Assembly (NCBI GenBank): GCA_017591395.1
Contig: WEDG01001062.1
Location: forward strand, 1 to 64,000
From: Schistocephalus solidus
Taxonomy: Eukaryota; Platyhelminthes; Cestoda; Diphyllobothriidea; Diphyllobothriidae
Reading direction: 5' to 3'
DNA: 64,000 nt
Shown here: in pieces, positions 52,601-64,000 of the stretch
Numbering within the stretch: the stretch's first letter is position 1
Layout of the letters: each line of letters begins with the position of its first letter
Translations under genes and position numbers: made by a program
Notes under the pieces: model-generated
Told to the model about the DNA's origin: nothing
Seen by the model: the letters and a program-made list of their open reading frames with translations, nothing else
The model's database searches: none

Positions 52601-54601
52601 GACAATGCCAAGCATTAATGTTTAATTCAATAACATTTGATAGAGTAACTTGAAATAAAAGTATACTTTTCTTGATCTTCAAGCTATTCTCGACCATTTA
52701 TTTTCCTGATAGTTGCTGAGAAAATAGGTTCTAATTGTTTTTTAACACCAATCGAGGCATAAGTGCAGTCCTTATAGGCTGCAGAAATTACAATGAGTTT
52801 GAAATGGCATTTGTTCGAAACAAATCGTTGAATCATATTGCTAATGAAGTGGATAGGAGCATGTAAACAAAGGAAATTTCATAGGGACTCACTGTAATAT
52901 CAAAACGCTATGTGAAACGATGATAATTGTGTCAGGCAAATGGGTTTTCTGTCACAATCTACATATTTAAAAATTATATTATGGCCAGTCACATTTTATA
53001 CGGTTCTCAGCTTCTGTACATACCTTTTTCCAGGCAAATATAATCTCACCATTCATATAGGAAACAGTTAAAATTGGGTTAATATTCCAGACAAATGTTT
53101 AAGGAGCGTCGTATTCAAATGTAAGTCAACTAACATAATGTTTTTTAAATAAGCATTAAAAGCACATGAATTTCATCAATTTTAATCAAATAGAGCTTAT
53201 ACTGAGTGTATTTGGATAGAGAAAATGGACAAATTAGAATAACAGATAATGTTTATTTTTATGAATTGATAATAATGACATATGGAATTGTAGACGATAT
53301 CGTTAAAACTTATCAACCATTAATACCTCTGGCTACTGAATTTGTAAAGATGGGTACATTTTTCGGTAAGGTTTTGTAACACAGCTCTTTTAAATAGCCA
53401 AGGGATCTATTGACTTATCGACAGCACTAACAACGTTATAATAAAACAATCACTATTTGAGGCTTGGCAAGATTTTAGTTGAAATAAGATACAATCTTAC
53501 AGAGATTACATGTATTCATTAAATTGGACAATATTTAATCTTACAAGGTCTGAGTTATGGAAAATGATAGCAGTTAAGATATGATGTGTAACATTTATTA
53601 TATTTTACTAAATATAATCAAACACAAAGGAAAACAAGAGTTTAAGAATACGATAATTTGCCATATAGCAAATTATTCTTTAGTTTTTCCAACTTCAAAG
53701 GCTAAGCCAATAAAGCAACGTCCATTGTGTCATTTTTAAGTAAATGTGAACAGAAAATTAAAATAAAAGATCAACGTTATTAACATTTATTGAAGTTAGA
53801 CGAACATTGGTCGTTTTTTTAAAAAAAATAAAACTTCAAATCATTTGGTTGAAAGCTGTTCATGCTCATCATGTGATTAATTTAATATATTTAGTTTACA
53901 AATTTCACTTAAGTATGCGATTAGTCAAGTTCTCCAAATAATAGGTATATTAAGTTATCTTATCTTACTCTGAAAAGCTTGTTTGAGATTCCTTGAAAAA
54001 GTGGACAAACATTTGAGTGAGTCGGTCTAACTTTACTGATTTCTTTCAGTTTTAAAACATAATTTTGATTTAAAGAACCTTGTTGAAGAGATTAACTCTC
54101 CTCAAAAATTGAACAAAGGTGTTGCTAACTTTCTGTCTGCTTACTTTTAGAAAAGCATGCTCCTACGCCTGTTCGGTAATATTTTGCGCTTACAAATGAG
54201 ATTAAGAGACTTCCCAATTACGTTCACGTTTAACAATTCTGCCTGTCTTTTTTTCAACGTTCCGAGTGAAAAAGCGAAGGATGTTTTTTCGTTGAAACTG
54301 CAAAAACAGCAGTGAACGGGTTTCAAGGAGAAAATTCCAGGTTCAACGTAGTTTTGACAGCGCTATGTGTCATTACCAACGTAAAGACAGTTCAACTCTG
54401 GACGTTTTTTCCTAGTCCCTGATGACCACGTCTAGGCCCTTTTGGCATTGTAATCGACAACTTACGTGATCATTTGTCAACTATTTCAGCATCTTGCTCC
54501 GAAAGCCATCTTAACTACACAGATCAGTGAATAAGTTACTCCGCTTTTGCAAAAAAATAAAATTGCAGTGAATGTCTGGCCAAGATGTCATTATCTACTT
54601 C

Positions 54602-54660
54602 GGTGTCGCAGCACCTGAGGTTGGGTATGACTGGCTACCAGTCTCTCTTGACGTTGTCGA
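54602..54660 (+). repeat. Solitary diverged relic of the satellite/SINE family, ribozyme core deleted
   Basis: The segment aligns to the array unit from GGTGT (end of the tRNA-like part) onward. CACCTGAGGTTGGG matches CACTTGGGATTGGG, TATGACTGGCT is identical, and TCTCTCTTGACGTTGTCG matches TCTCCCTTGTCTTTGTCGG. Relative to the unit, 30 nt are missing between the two arms of stem I, leaving GACTGG-CTA-CCAGTC. The encoded frame still reads GYDWL-PVSL. It shows the family exists outside the array. A separate CCAGGTGTGCC at 54739-54749 may belong to the same old copy, but out of order. Confidence 0.65.
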
Positions 54661-56461
54661 AAAAGACGTTTTATTCGTTAAATTTGTTGATGCAATAATA
54701 GTTAGTTGGCCAAAAAGGCAAGAAAAATGGCTCGCAGCCAGGTGTGCCCTGATTTTCGTCATAAAGTCAAACGCAAAAGTGTTATTTGCCAGTGTCTTAA
54801 ATATTTCAGGTAAAAACCTTTTAATTTTTTTCAATATGTGTTCTTTGACTGCACAGATGGTAGCGTCATGTAGGATTGCATCAGGATCAATAAAACTGTC
54901 AAGATATGCGCTTTAGCAGTTGGATCTGTTCAAGACGGTTGTTATGGTTTGAAGCACGCAGACAGGAGAAATGTTTGCAAAACGCATCACTGGACTGCCT
55001 AGCTGGCTGTTTAGAGTCATCTTCAGTAAAATCCTGTTTTCCATAAAAAAGTTCAATTCATCTGGTAGGGCGCTAAATGCAATTGCTGAAGTCTGTAGCC
55101 TTGTTTAATAAAAATTCATTGGAATCAAAAGTGACTGAAAGAAAAGTAAAACGTCCTTGAAACAGAAGATGCCCTTTTGGCACATAATTCTTAGTATTTT
55201 ATGAAGTATAGTTTTTCCTGCAGTCGCCATCATTGTCCAGAAACCGGCACCAAAGGATTTTCTTCATTTTAAAGAATAAGCTCTTATTGCGAAATTAACT
55301 CTTTACGTTTTTTAATTCCTTTTGATTTGAATTCCAGGCTAGGTTTTGATAGTATTTTTCAGAAGACAATTACAAGGATAAAAATGACAACTGAATTGTC
55401 AAATTTAATCTCAGTTTTTCCACCTGAAACGACTAAGCTAAGGACAAATTGAAATTCTAAATCGGTGTGTATGTGGCTCCTAACATATCAAACCATTTTT
55501 TTTGATTTTATGCGACTTTTAACCGTGAGCGGCTTACTGACTTTGCTACAATTTTTTCACATGCAATGACAAGATGTGGGCGATTGTGGAGCTATGAATT
55601 AATTAATATCTTTGGAATTTTCTTCTGCTTTTACAGCTTCTATTATCATATAAAATTTCAAGATGCTACCCGACATCCACAGGGTCACCGAAGAAATATT
55701 TTGGCATCTACTTGGCACTTCGTAATAATTTTTATAAAGTTGATTGTTCAGTTTGCATAGTGTTTCCGTTTTACCTGTTTAAGGCACCAGACATTTTGGG
55801 GTGCATAATGGTTTTTACATGAATTGAAAATTACATCAGTACCTAAAGTCCAACCAAACTTTTTCTCAGATAAAAGGGAATTTGCTTACCAAAAAGAAAT
55901 CAATTTATGAGATTAAACACTGGGTTTTTATCTACTATCTGGGTACTTTTGGCAACAACTGGACACAAGCGTGGAATAAAAATGATAATAAGCGTTGGAG
56001 ATTAGCAACGTGATAAAAACACATTCTTTAAATTACTAGGTAACTCTGTTTTTTCATTATGAAGGACTGAAGCCAAACATTTTCAGACTTGACAATTGAA
56101 AGATATTTTCGTTCGTTTAGACTTTGTGGATTCGTAATGATTGATCAGATCAAAACGTAAGTACCATTCTAATAAAACAAAAAACCTGGTAAATATTGAG
56201 CAATATTTTAGCTTTATGCTAACCACAAAACCTGTCAAGTAACTGTATAAAAAGTAATTGCCCATAATGAATTTACAGACTTATTGATTAAGAATGCCTT
56301 TACTATTTGATTTTTTGGTCTGTCATGATCCTAAGAAGCAATGTCATATTACAAAAGCCATTAAAATAATGATCTGCGCAATGGCATGTCTTCCTATGTT
56401 ATCGCAAGACAATTTTTTGCAAATGCATTATATGAATCTGTATTAAGCAACTTACTGATTT

Positions 56462-56507
56462 CTGCTTAGAGAACCTGTCGTGAACAAAACGGCAGGGCCT
56501 TAAGCAG
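56462..56507. repeat. Nested inverted repeat (hairpin) in the intron
   Basis: Outer arms CTGCTTA (56462-56468) and TAAGCAG (56501-56507) are perfect. Inner arms CCTGTCGT (56474-56481) and ACGGCAGG (56489-56496) pair with one G-U around a 7-nt loop. No known RNA family was recognised. Confidence 0.5.
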
Positions 56508-57335
56508 CTTAGGAGTGGTGCCGATAAGATTTACATTTTTCCATCGTAACAGATATATTGAACGGAAACTTCTTTATCAATGATAAACATTTAACTTCCA
56601 ATGTTTAATCCTCACGTGTTAAGGAGTCATTGATTTACATTTTTGTTAGAAAATTCAATTGGCAACCAAGAAACTTTCATAAGCATCAATGAAAGTAATT
56701 TTGAAAAATAATAAAACCGGAGCATTCACTGGCTGATTTGAACTAAATTACTCTTTTAATCCGCATTCAATGAATATCAAGAAAACTGAAAGAATAACGT
56801 GAAAATATGCAAACCGCAAAACATAATCAAGTAAATAGAGGTTGCAAGAGAAAATAGGAATAGATGACTCTAAGCTCAAGTCTCTAAAATCATTTTTCAC
56901 AAGCATGCACTAAACGCTTTTATAAAGTAACTGCATACGAAATCTCTTAATAAGTTTGCTTAAGCGAAAAACGCAGCTTATGGTATTTGACAATTTTAAT
57001 TTTGGTAAATAAACGTTTATTGCCCCTACATCAGAGGTTAGCAGTAATCCTTAGACGTTTGCGAGAAGACTAATATGTCGGCGGAGGGTAACGCCATCTA
57101 TGCTTCTTTTATTTCCTGGCTGAAATATTCCACTTTTTAACAATCGCAGCAATGCATTCTTGTTCCTTGAAATGGAATACAGTAAATCGTTGACTCAAGC
57201 TTCCTACCAAACGAGCTTCAGCAGAAAAATAACTATAATAAGGCTAAATACCCTTCAAAAGACATGGCTTCTGTACTTTTGTTATCTTACATTAATTATT
57301 TGCATTGCAAAAAATATATTACTTTATTATCTTAC

Positions 57336-57811
57336 TTAAAGCAACTGTAGGGATGAATAATCCATGAATGCATTTCTACTAGTCGTTTCTTCTCCAAGTG
57401 AACAGCCTGTTTTGTTCCAAAGAACTTTACGCAGGCCTTGTTGTCATCGGGGGCGATAATAGTAAGAAAATGCTCCTTTATGCTGTTCCTACTTTCCAGC
57501 CGGTGCCCATGAGTCGGTCCTTCGCAGTTTTGTGCCTGTACATTGTCCTGAGAATTGTATTTCTGAGCAGGCATTCGATAGAGGCTGGCAGCTCCACTGT
57601 AGCTGTGACGCTTATCGAGCGCACCCCGTGGGCGCAGAAGTCGACTCAGTTTCGGTCGGTTTCCAATCACGCGCTCTTCCCAAATACGTGAGGCACGCTT
57701 GAAACCTCGGTGGGCCTCGTCAAGCCACTTTTCTGGCGTAACGCTACATGGAGTTACGACCTCCGAATTAATTTCCTCCATTTCCGGTTTTTGAGCTTGA
57801 TTTGTGATCAT
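57336..57811 (-). CDS. HCN: HCN-type channel, first coding exon (cytoplasmic N-terminus and HCN domain)
   Basis: This exon encodes about 158 residues of the cytoplasmic N-terminus of an HCN channel. The last 30 residues carry the family signature, FFGTKQAVHLEKKRL then SWIIHPYSCF, matching the HCN-domain pattern MFGS.KAVE.E..R...WIIHPYS.FR just before S1. The rest is low-conservation leader, basic around residues 30-60. An in-frame TAG at 57868-57866 lies upstream, so coding starts within this exon. The first ATG is 57811; a second at 57781 (residue 11) has the better start context (GAAATGG) and may be the real start. The exon ends at 57336 with donor GTAAGA, phase 2. Reading on gives a stop at once. 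Splicing to 46664 restores the conserved IHPYS...YW.FTML junction. Confidence 0.88.
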
Positions 57812-57868
57812 CAAACTTGCGTGCCAACAGGAACATGAGGAAAACACAATTCTTTCCTTTATGATCTA

Positions 57869-60800
57869 CTGCATGGGAAATTAGTGCTTAGACCAAGACA
57901 TCGAGAATAACCCTGGCAACTTTTTGAAGTGTTGCCAGTGATTAACATAACTGCTTAAATTCTCATTGGTTGGCGACTGGAACAAATTGATTGGCTAAGC
58001 ATGCAACCGGCACTCAGTGGACTTTTGTATATGCAGTACACTTGCGTGCAGAAATTTTTCACTTGTATTCCTTTGCTATGACACATCAATTCCTTTCCCT
58101 TTCTTGGCTCACTAAGCTTGATTACCATTTATTGTTTGTGAAAGCGAAATTGCGATGCTATATGTGTTGCAACATGTTGTACAGACAATTCCGCAGTTTT
58201 TTACACCTCAAATGAAACTAGAGGACCTTTTTTGAATTTGTAGCATCCCCGTATGTTTGCATTGCTTACGGATGTGCAAAGTTCATAAGTCAGGGAAAGA
58301 AAAACATAAATGAAAGACATTGAAAACTGTAATTCAAGAATTATCAGTATAACTCAAAATTTACAACAGAAAAATGGAGTCAATTGTTCAAATGCAAATT
58401 CGAGATAAAAATGAGTCATTAATTTGGTCACGTCTCCGTTTCACTGAGTGCAGGACAAAATTAAGTCCCAACGTGATATATCATTCACTGCTAAATGCAA
58501 CTACTTTTACTTATCTCAGCATACCCTAACCTACTTTTTTGGCAAAAAATGCACTTGTTTGCTAGTGGGAGGATTTGAGTAATAAGCAAGTAGTTACATA
58601 AAAATGTCAAAATATTCAAAAAGTGCTCTCACCCGACCCGGTTGTATGCTGGGTGTCCTTTGGCGCCTGAGCCTTTCGAGTTTGTTTCAAATAAAGTCAG
58701 ATATTTAAATACATATTAACAAGAAATTGCTTACTTTACTATACGGGGGAAGGGAAGATAGGTGTGCAAATTAAGTTTAAAGACATGCCATTTAATATAA
58801 AGTAAACCTGTTGTTTGTTAATCTGTCTGAGATGGTTGATTATGATTTGAAATGGGGAAAGTTAACTAACTTTGATTGTCTTGTTTCGAAGTACTTTTCA
58901 GAATTAAATTGAATAAAACCAGCTGGTTATTTCACTTTTTGTTCCTTTTTTGCGTTGTAACTAAGAAAATCTTCCTTGTCCTAAAGGAAGCGGGTGACCG
59001 AACAAGCTTGAACAGCTCCTTGGTCATATGTTTTAAGTCGTTTTTGTAATGCAAGCAGACCGACTCTTGCTCTCACAGGTTTACTTGATTTACACCGGCC
59101 AATTTTAACGCATAAGGACTTGCCAGTTATTATGTACAGTCCGCAATATAAACCGTCCATAAATATATTTTAGACTAAAACATTTAGTTCAGGAGATTTG
59201 AAAATTTTCTTTTATTTATATTCGGTACACAGCATAGATTTATTTATTCTTAATTTCATAAACTGCTACATGCCAACTGACATTGTAAACATAAGTTCGC
59301 AATAGACGCAACGCTGATGAAGTGTTCCACTTCCTCTCATAAACGTATTTCGAGAAAAAATATCTGAACGAATCACAATAACCTTGCATTTAATCGTATG
59401 CCCCAGGCATGCTACCGGTCATAAATGAGTCCGAAAAGTCTCTTTGTAGCGCAAAAAACATGCATGTTGGTGCCAGTATTATCGTGCCAGATGTTTAAAA
59501 AATCTGCTTGGTGGCTTATTTTGATAAAAATTTTAATAGTCAAAACAATACACGATGCTTGCAACTGCTGCTTAACCGTCTCGTTTGACCAGGATTGGAG
59601 GATTAAATGGCGATTTTGCTGTGCCGGCCTGATACAAAGAACTTCGTAAAGCAAAAGAGCTAGCTCTCAGTTTAGTATAATCTGTGTTCGGCTGCAGATT
59701 TGGTCGTACACAATGGCAAACATGTCTGATGTGAGAATGACCTAAGCACAGTTAATGTCATACTGAACTGTCAGCAAAGTACCCGCATGGGCACATATAA
59801 CTTTTGCGCACTAACCTGACAGTATAAATTTATTGAGAGCCCTCCATTGCGATATAAGCGTAAATCTTTCCATATTTTAACTAACAAATTGCTCTGTAGT
59901 AATCCCTCCCGAAAAACTGCTGTAATATCAATAGAAAACAATAAATTAAATAGTTCCAACGCTTGCATTTTCCTCTACCGAATTACTGTTATATCATTGT
60001 TATGGTAAGCAAGCTTTCTCAGACATAAATTGTCCGATAAATGTAAAGTGCGTGCGACGATGACCCAATCGAATTACCCAGAACTCAATACAGTCACTGA
60101 GCACAGGAATGCATAGTTTCTAAGTTCTATCTGTGGACACATCAGCAAATAATGTGGAAGAAAAAATAGTTACTTTTATCTTACAGATGACACTTTTGCT
60201 ACAATATTGGGCGATTAAGGTTATTTTAAGGATTAATGTTAGGAGCAAGTTAATTATGATTTTTGAGGACGCAAAATAACTACCAACTTCTTGAATATTG
60301 CAAAAGGCTAGCTGGCATAGGGGAATTAACTATTACTTTGTCCAACTTTTAAGCATGACATGATTTCTTATGTAAAATGAATTTTTCTATTGATCTTATA
60401 TAACCTAATAAATTAAAATATTTTTTTCGATGGGCAACGTAAATATTTGTGTACTTATTTGGTAGTAAACAACGTCTTTTAAAATTTGATACTTAAAAAA
60501 GCTATTTCTTTCTTTTTTAATTTTGTTTTTTCAATTTTTAAGATGAACCAATTTTACAACTGCGTTGGGGATTTCCATACCAGGAGCAATCTTTTTCCAT
60601 GTAGAAGACATTCATATATTTTAAACGAAATAAACAAGTCGTCATATAGGTCAAGGACGCTTTTAAAATTGATATGAACCATGTGTTATACTACACAAGC
60701 AGCATTGATAAATATACAAATAAGTTAATGTTTGAATGCCCATTTTAACGTATTAACATTTCATAATACGAAAGAGATTCTATTCTTGAATTGCACGGTT

Positions 60801-63800
60801 TTCAAGTTAATATTATGAAGAAGACGTTATTTGATACCAATAAAATTTAGAAACGGTATTTTGCAGGTTTCAAATAAAAGAGATTTTACTATTTATGGCG
60901 TTGAATATGAAAGGAAATGCTAAACAACTAAAGCAGTAATTTTTACATATTTTAGTGTATAATGACCGCAAAAAACCTCTTCAAATAGCCAATCGCCTGA
61001 CGTGACTGCAATATCTGGCAGGATATTTAGTAATAAAATTATAATTGAAGCTTATTTTCTAATCGACAATACCATTTAGCATTTTGTGTGAGCCAATCGA
61101 TTGTACCTTTGCGAGCAGTTAGAATCGATGTTATTAGCAACTCCCGTCTCTATTAGCATAACGGCATTGCAGATAACAAAACATTTCGTAACAGTCCTGT
61201 CTAAAGAAAATAAATTTGGCTATATAAAAAAAATTGACAAAATGTTAGCAGACAGTTGTGAATCACCGGTGACCAACAGGAGATAAGCTAAATTCATGAG
61301 CATCACATCTCTAGATCTCCCGATTAACTCAAACGGTGCTCTGTGTCCCCCCACTCCTCCAGATGGCCCAGAGAAATTTGCTCTTTATTACACTTGTTAG
61401 TAGGCATCGAAAACGTATCGTACAACAGTGCTGAGTTATGGCCTTATTAACGGTCGCTTTTTTTCCGGTAATTTGATTTTACTCTCTGAAAGTACGGGTC
61501 TGGAATTTTTCAGTGCCAGTAAATATGCGTACCTCCACTGAAGACTGTTTGGTATTTCGCGACGAACCCGCAGCGGCAGCTGTTGCACGCCATTTTAGCT
61601 GCGACATTGCTGTGCTGGCCTGAGGGTGAACTCCACTTCATCGCTTATCAAGATCCAATAGGTGACAATCAGTTGCGTGCAGGTGGCAAAAGACCAAGTC
61701 GATGTCCTTAAAAACGCCTGAAAATAGCGCGTTTAAGTTAACCGCGTGCAGTAAGACATTCGGTGTCAGACCAAATAAATCTCGAAATGAATAGAATGTA
61801 AAAGGCTGATATATACCTCGGCGTGGCAACAAAATAACTTTTTTTTGAAGGAAGGGAAGGGTGTGTTTTGTTCATTGGTTGTTACAATTTTGTGCTGAAG
61901 TTTATACCATACATTAACAACTGAAGTCTATCAAACACAAAATGGACTTTTGCAATTAAATGCTTACTTGCGACTGTCATTGATTATTATTTAGTAATAA
62001 TACTAGTAATTTCTTGCCAAAAAACCTTTAAATAATACATGTACATAAGTTCGGGGACGAGAAGGTGGAGACCATAAAAAAACAGGAGGGCTTGCGGAAA
62101 ATTGTAAAGCTGGTTATTTCGAAGGTGAAGACTAGGGTGGCATTTATGATACAAGTTATTTAAATACATTCACCTTAACGGACAGGTGCCTGTATTTCCT
62201 GAGCTTCCATATACTCGGGTTTTGATGGGACCGCATGAAGGAGCGTGAGCTTATTGTACTCCGCATACCTCCAGTGAAAAGCTGTAAAAGTCCGTTTAAG
62301 GAAAATTTAATTACCGCTCCCATTCACAGTATTCATACCAGTAGTCTTACAGGTCACATGCTCTTATGGTAGATTTCCCATTGGAGGAAATGTCAATCAG
62401 AATTCTGAAATGGGTTTCCAATTAAGAAAAAAACTGCTTAAGTGTAACTGTATCATTTAATATCGTGCACCCTAATCCCAAGATATTTCATTCACATCGG
62501 GATGTTGGCTTTTGATCAGACTTTTCTTCCAACCGCCTGAAACCCGCAATCTGTAAAACGAATACTTTAAAAGTATTCATTTTTTCCAGTGATATGTGAT
62601 GAACTTATAAGTTTGAATATATTTCATAGAAAACAATTATAAAACCATCATTACTTTACGCATTTCGTACACAAAGAAATATGTGTATCTTGTGGCTAAA
62701 AATGTCTAATCTTGAACCATGTGAAACCCCGAAATGTCAATTCCTAAGCCATTTTACCTTTTAATTTATAAATTCTGCTTAAAACCTCTTCAACATGTTC
62801 ACGATCCAATGCCGAATGTTAAAAGTCAATGTAAGATCTTTGTCAGGCATGATATTATTTAAAGAAAGTGTATGCAAAATGATGTTAAGAAACCATATGT
62901 ACATATGTAACGATAGTTCAGGGTCGACATTATTCAGGAAATTTAAACACTTGTTAAAACCATGAGATACATGTTCATCAACTATTAAATTTGAAGAAGA
63001 AATAATTTTGTTCCAAATGAGTGTAAGAAAGAATTTGTTTGTACATGTTTTCCGTAAAATATATTTGCGTTAATTGATGAGAAACATTTATCTTTATCTT
63101 TTTTTAAAATAACAATTGCTACAGAAACCAAAAAGAGGTTTGTTTGAACATTGGAATCCTGATCTGAACTAAGTATCCTAGAAGTATTTTGCACGTTATA
63201 ACTATACTAACTATAATTCAGTAATCTGTTTTGAATCGAAAACACATTTGAAGATTTCAGGTAGCCTTGCTTGACATAGAAAACCTACTCTGCAAATTTA
63301 TTATATTCAACTCCCTTGCGTTTGGGCTCATTCCCAATATTTTTGAATAACAAAAGGTCTGTTTTGCAGACTATGACATGCAAGTGTTAATGGACTGAAA
63401 AAAAAGCCACTGAAAGGGGCAAATAGGAAAGTTGATATAATGACAAAGAAATCGATTTCTGGCTTAATCAAACTACTCATGTATGAATATTTTATGGTGC
63501 TTGGATTATATCTTTGAGTTACGGTGTATGCAAAGGAGCCATAAAAATGCACTGGCGTGCACGCAGATTCTGACCTTACTGTGTAAAATCTGGTAGCGGC
63601 TCTTCCATGTTTCTTCACTGGAAACGTTTACTCTCCGCATCTGGTTTTCAAATTTAATATTTTCCTGCAAGATGAGCTCTAAAACGAAGGTGAACAAAAA
63701 CGAGAACTATTTGTTTGCTTTTATATTTTTGTTAACATCCTCAAAGCATTACTCCATTAAGTGGAATGTCTTTTTCCAGCTGGTTTTCTTGGCGTTCGAA

Positions 63801-64000
63801 TTATTTTTAAATATTATTCTGAACCAATACTGTTACATGTATCCAGTACCTTTTAACTTCTACGTTTCGAAAACTTTTTCCCTGTAGGATATTCTATATT
63901 TGTAAACGTATGAGGAATTCATGAGGGCTTAGTTCAGGAGGGTAGGAGGGGATGGGGTGAAAGCCCATTTTCACGAAATTTTTTCCAAAACACTGTTTGA
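57869..64000. other. AT-rich DNA upstream of the HCN gene, no supported gene
   Basis: This should hold the 5' leader, promoter and upstream intergenic DNA of the channel gene. Open frames here (for example 58 to 60 kb and 63328-63618) show no domain, and antisense pairs are open at once (59412-59654 and 59425-59649), as expected by chance. A 21-nt string occurs twice with three mismatches (59612-59632 and 61603-61623). The stretch 61500-61840 is less AT-rich than its surroundings but unrecognised. No promoter could be fixed. Confidence 0.5.

Larger units (their letters stand above)
46665..57335 (-). other. HCN intron 1 (10.7 kb, GT-AG)
   Basis: The intron is bounded by donor GTAAGA at 57335-57330 and a T-rich acceptor ending TAG at 46667-46665. 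It is AT-rich and holds no supported gene. It contains a solitary satellite relic at 54602-54660, a nested hairpin at 56462-56507, and A10 tracts at 48177-48186 and 45855-45864 (the latter just outside). Open frames at 47033-47344, 48572-48901 and 50779-51108 (103-109 codons) have no recognised domain and are within chance expectation. The stretch 47900-48900 is less AT-rich than its surroundings and may be an unrecognised old repeat. Confidence 0.8.

Noticed and set aside
54572..54916. 114-codon ORF followed by CAG-GTAAAA as a coding exon
   Set aside because: Its best resemblance is to the frame of the satellite unit (GYDWL...PVSL), so it is explained as a repeat relic. The antisense frame is open too.
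57398..57691. 97-codon plus-strand ORF
   Set aside because: It is antisense to HCN exon 1 and is explained as its shadow.
59612..61623. 21-nt string repeated at 59612-59632 and 61603-61623
   Set aside because: Three mismatches and no similarity beyond it. Too short to call a repeat family.

Overview
The window looks like nuclear DNA of an invertebrate animal. It has spliced exons with GT-AG boundaries, an animal-type HCN channel gene, a decayed Penelope-like retroelement (PLE), AT-rich non-coding DNA, and a long Pol III-type (tRNA-derived) tandem repeat. Nothing bacterial or viral is visible. A cnidarian or mollusc would fit, but the sequence alone does not settle the phylum.

Positions 1-40035 are one uninterrupted, head-to-tail satellite array with a unit of 302-304 bp. 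It holds 132 tRNA-like segments and 133 copies of the segment that follows them. The array runs off the left edge of the window. Each unit, read on the + strand, has three parts: (a) a 72-nt tRNA-like segment with excellent A and B boxes but a broken acceptor stem; (b) immediately downstream, a 45-nt segment that folds as a type I hammerhead-ribozyme-like structure (core CTGATGA and GAAA, 6-bp stem I, 4-bp stem II, tiny stem III with palindromic loop GGCC); (c) about 175 nt of unrelated tail with a 16-bp near-palindrome. The many short ORFs in the array (WDSNPRP-type on the minus strand, VERSTQIPKVAG-type on the plus strand) are by-products of the repeat, not genes. The arrangement resembles the Pol III plus hammerhead satellites known as Sm-alpha in schistosomes and the retrozymes of metazoans.

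The array stops within about 25 bp of a PLE remnant (about 40060-41530). This consists of a minus-strand fragment (RT from the SPIS motif through YLDD, then a GIY-YIG-type endonuclease region) joined head-to-head to a shorter plus-strand copy of the PLE 3' end. PLEs are the enzymes usually proposed to move hammerhead retrozymes, so this proximity is suggestive.

To the right lie two exons of an HCN-type (hyperpolarization-activated, cyclic nucleotide-gated) channel on the minus strand. The first coding exon is at 57336-57811, and the second, with S1 and S2, is at 46501-46664. They are separated by a 10.7-kb intron. The splice sites and reading phase fit exactly and recreate the family's WIIHPYS...YW.FTML junction. 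No exon for S3-S6 or the cyclic-nucleotide domain was found between 46500 and the array, so the satellite may sit inside this gene or mark where it is broken. A solitary old relative of the satellite lies inside the intron at 54602-54660. It lacks the ribozyme core but keeps both arms of stem I. The remaining flank (57869-64000) shows nothing I can name.
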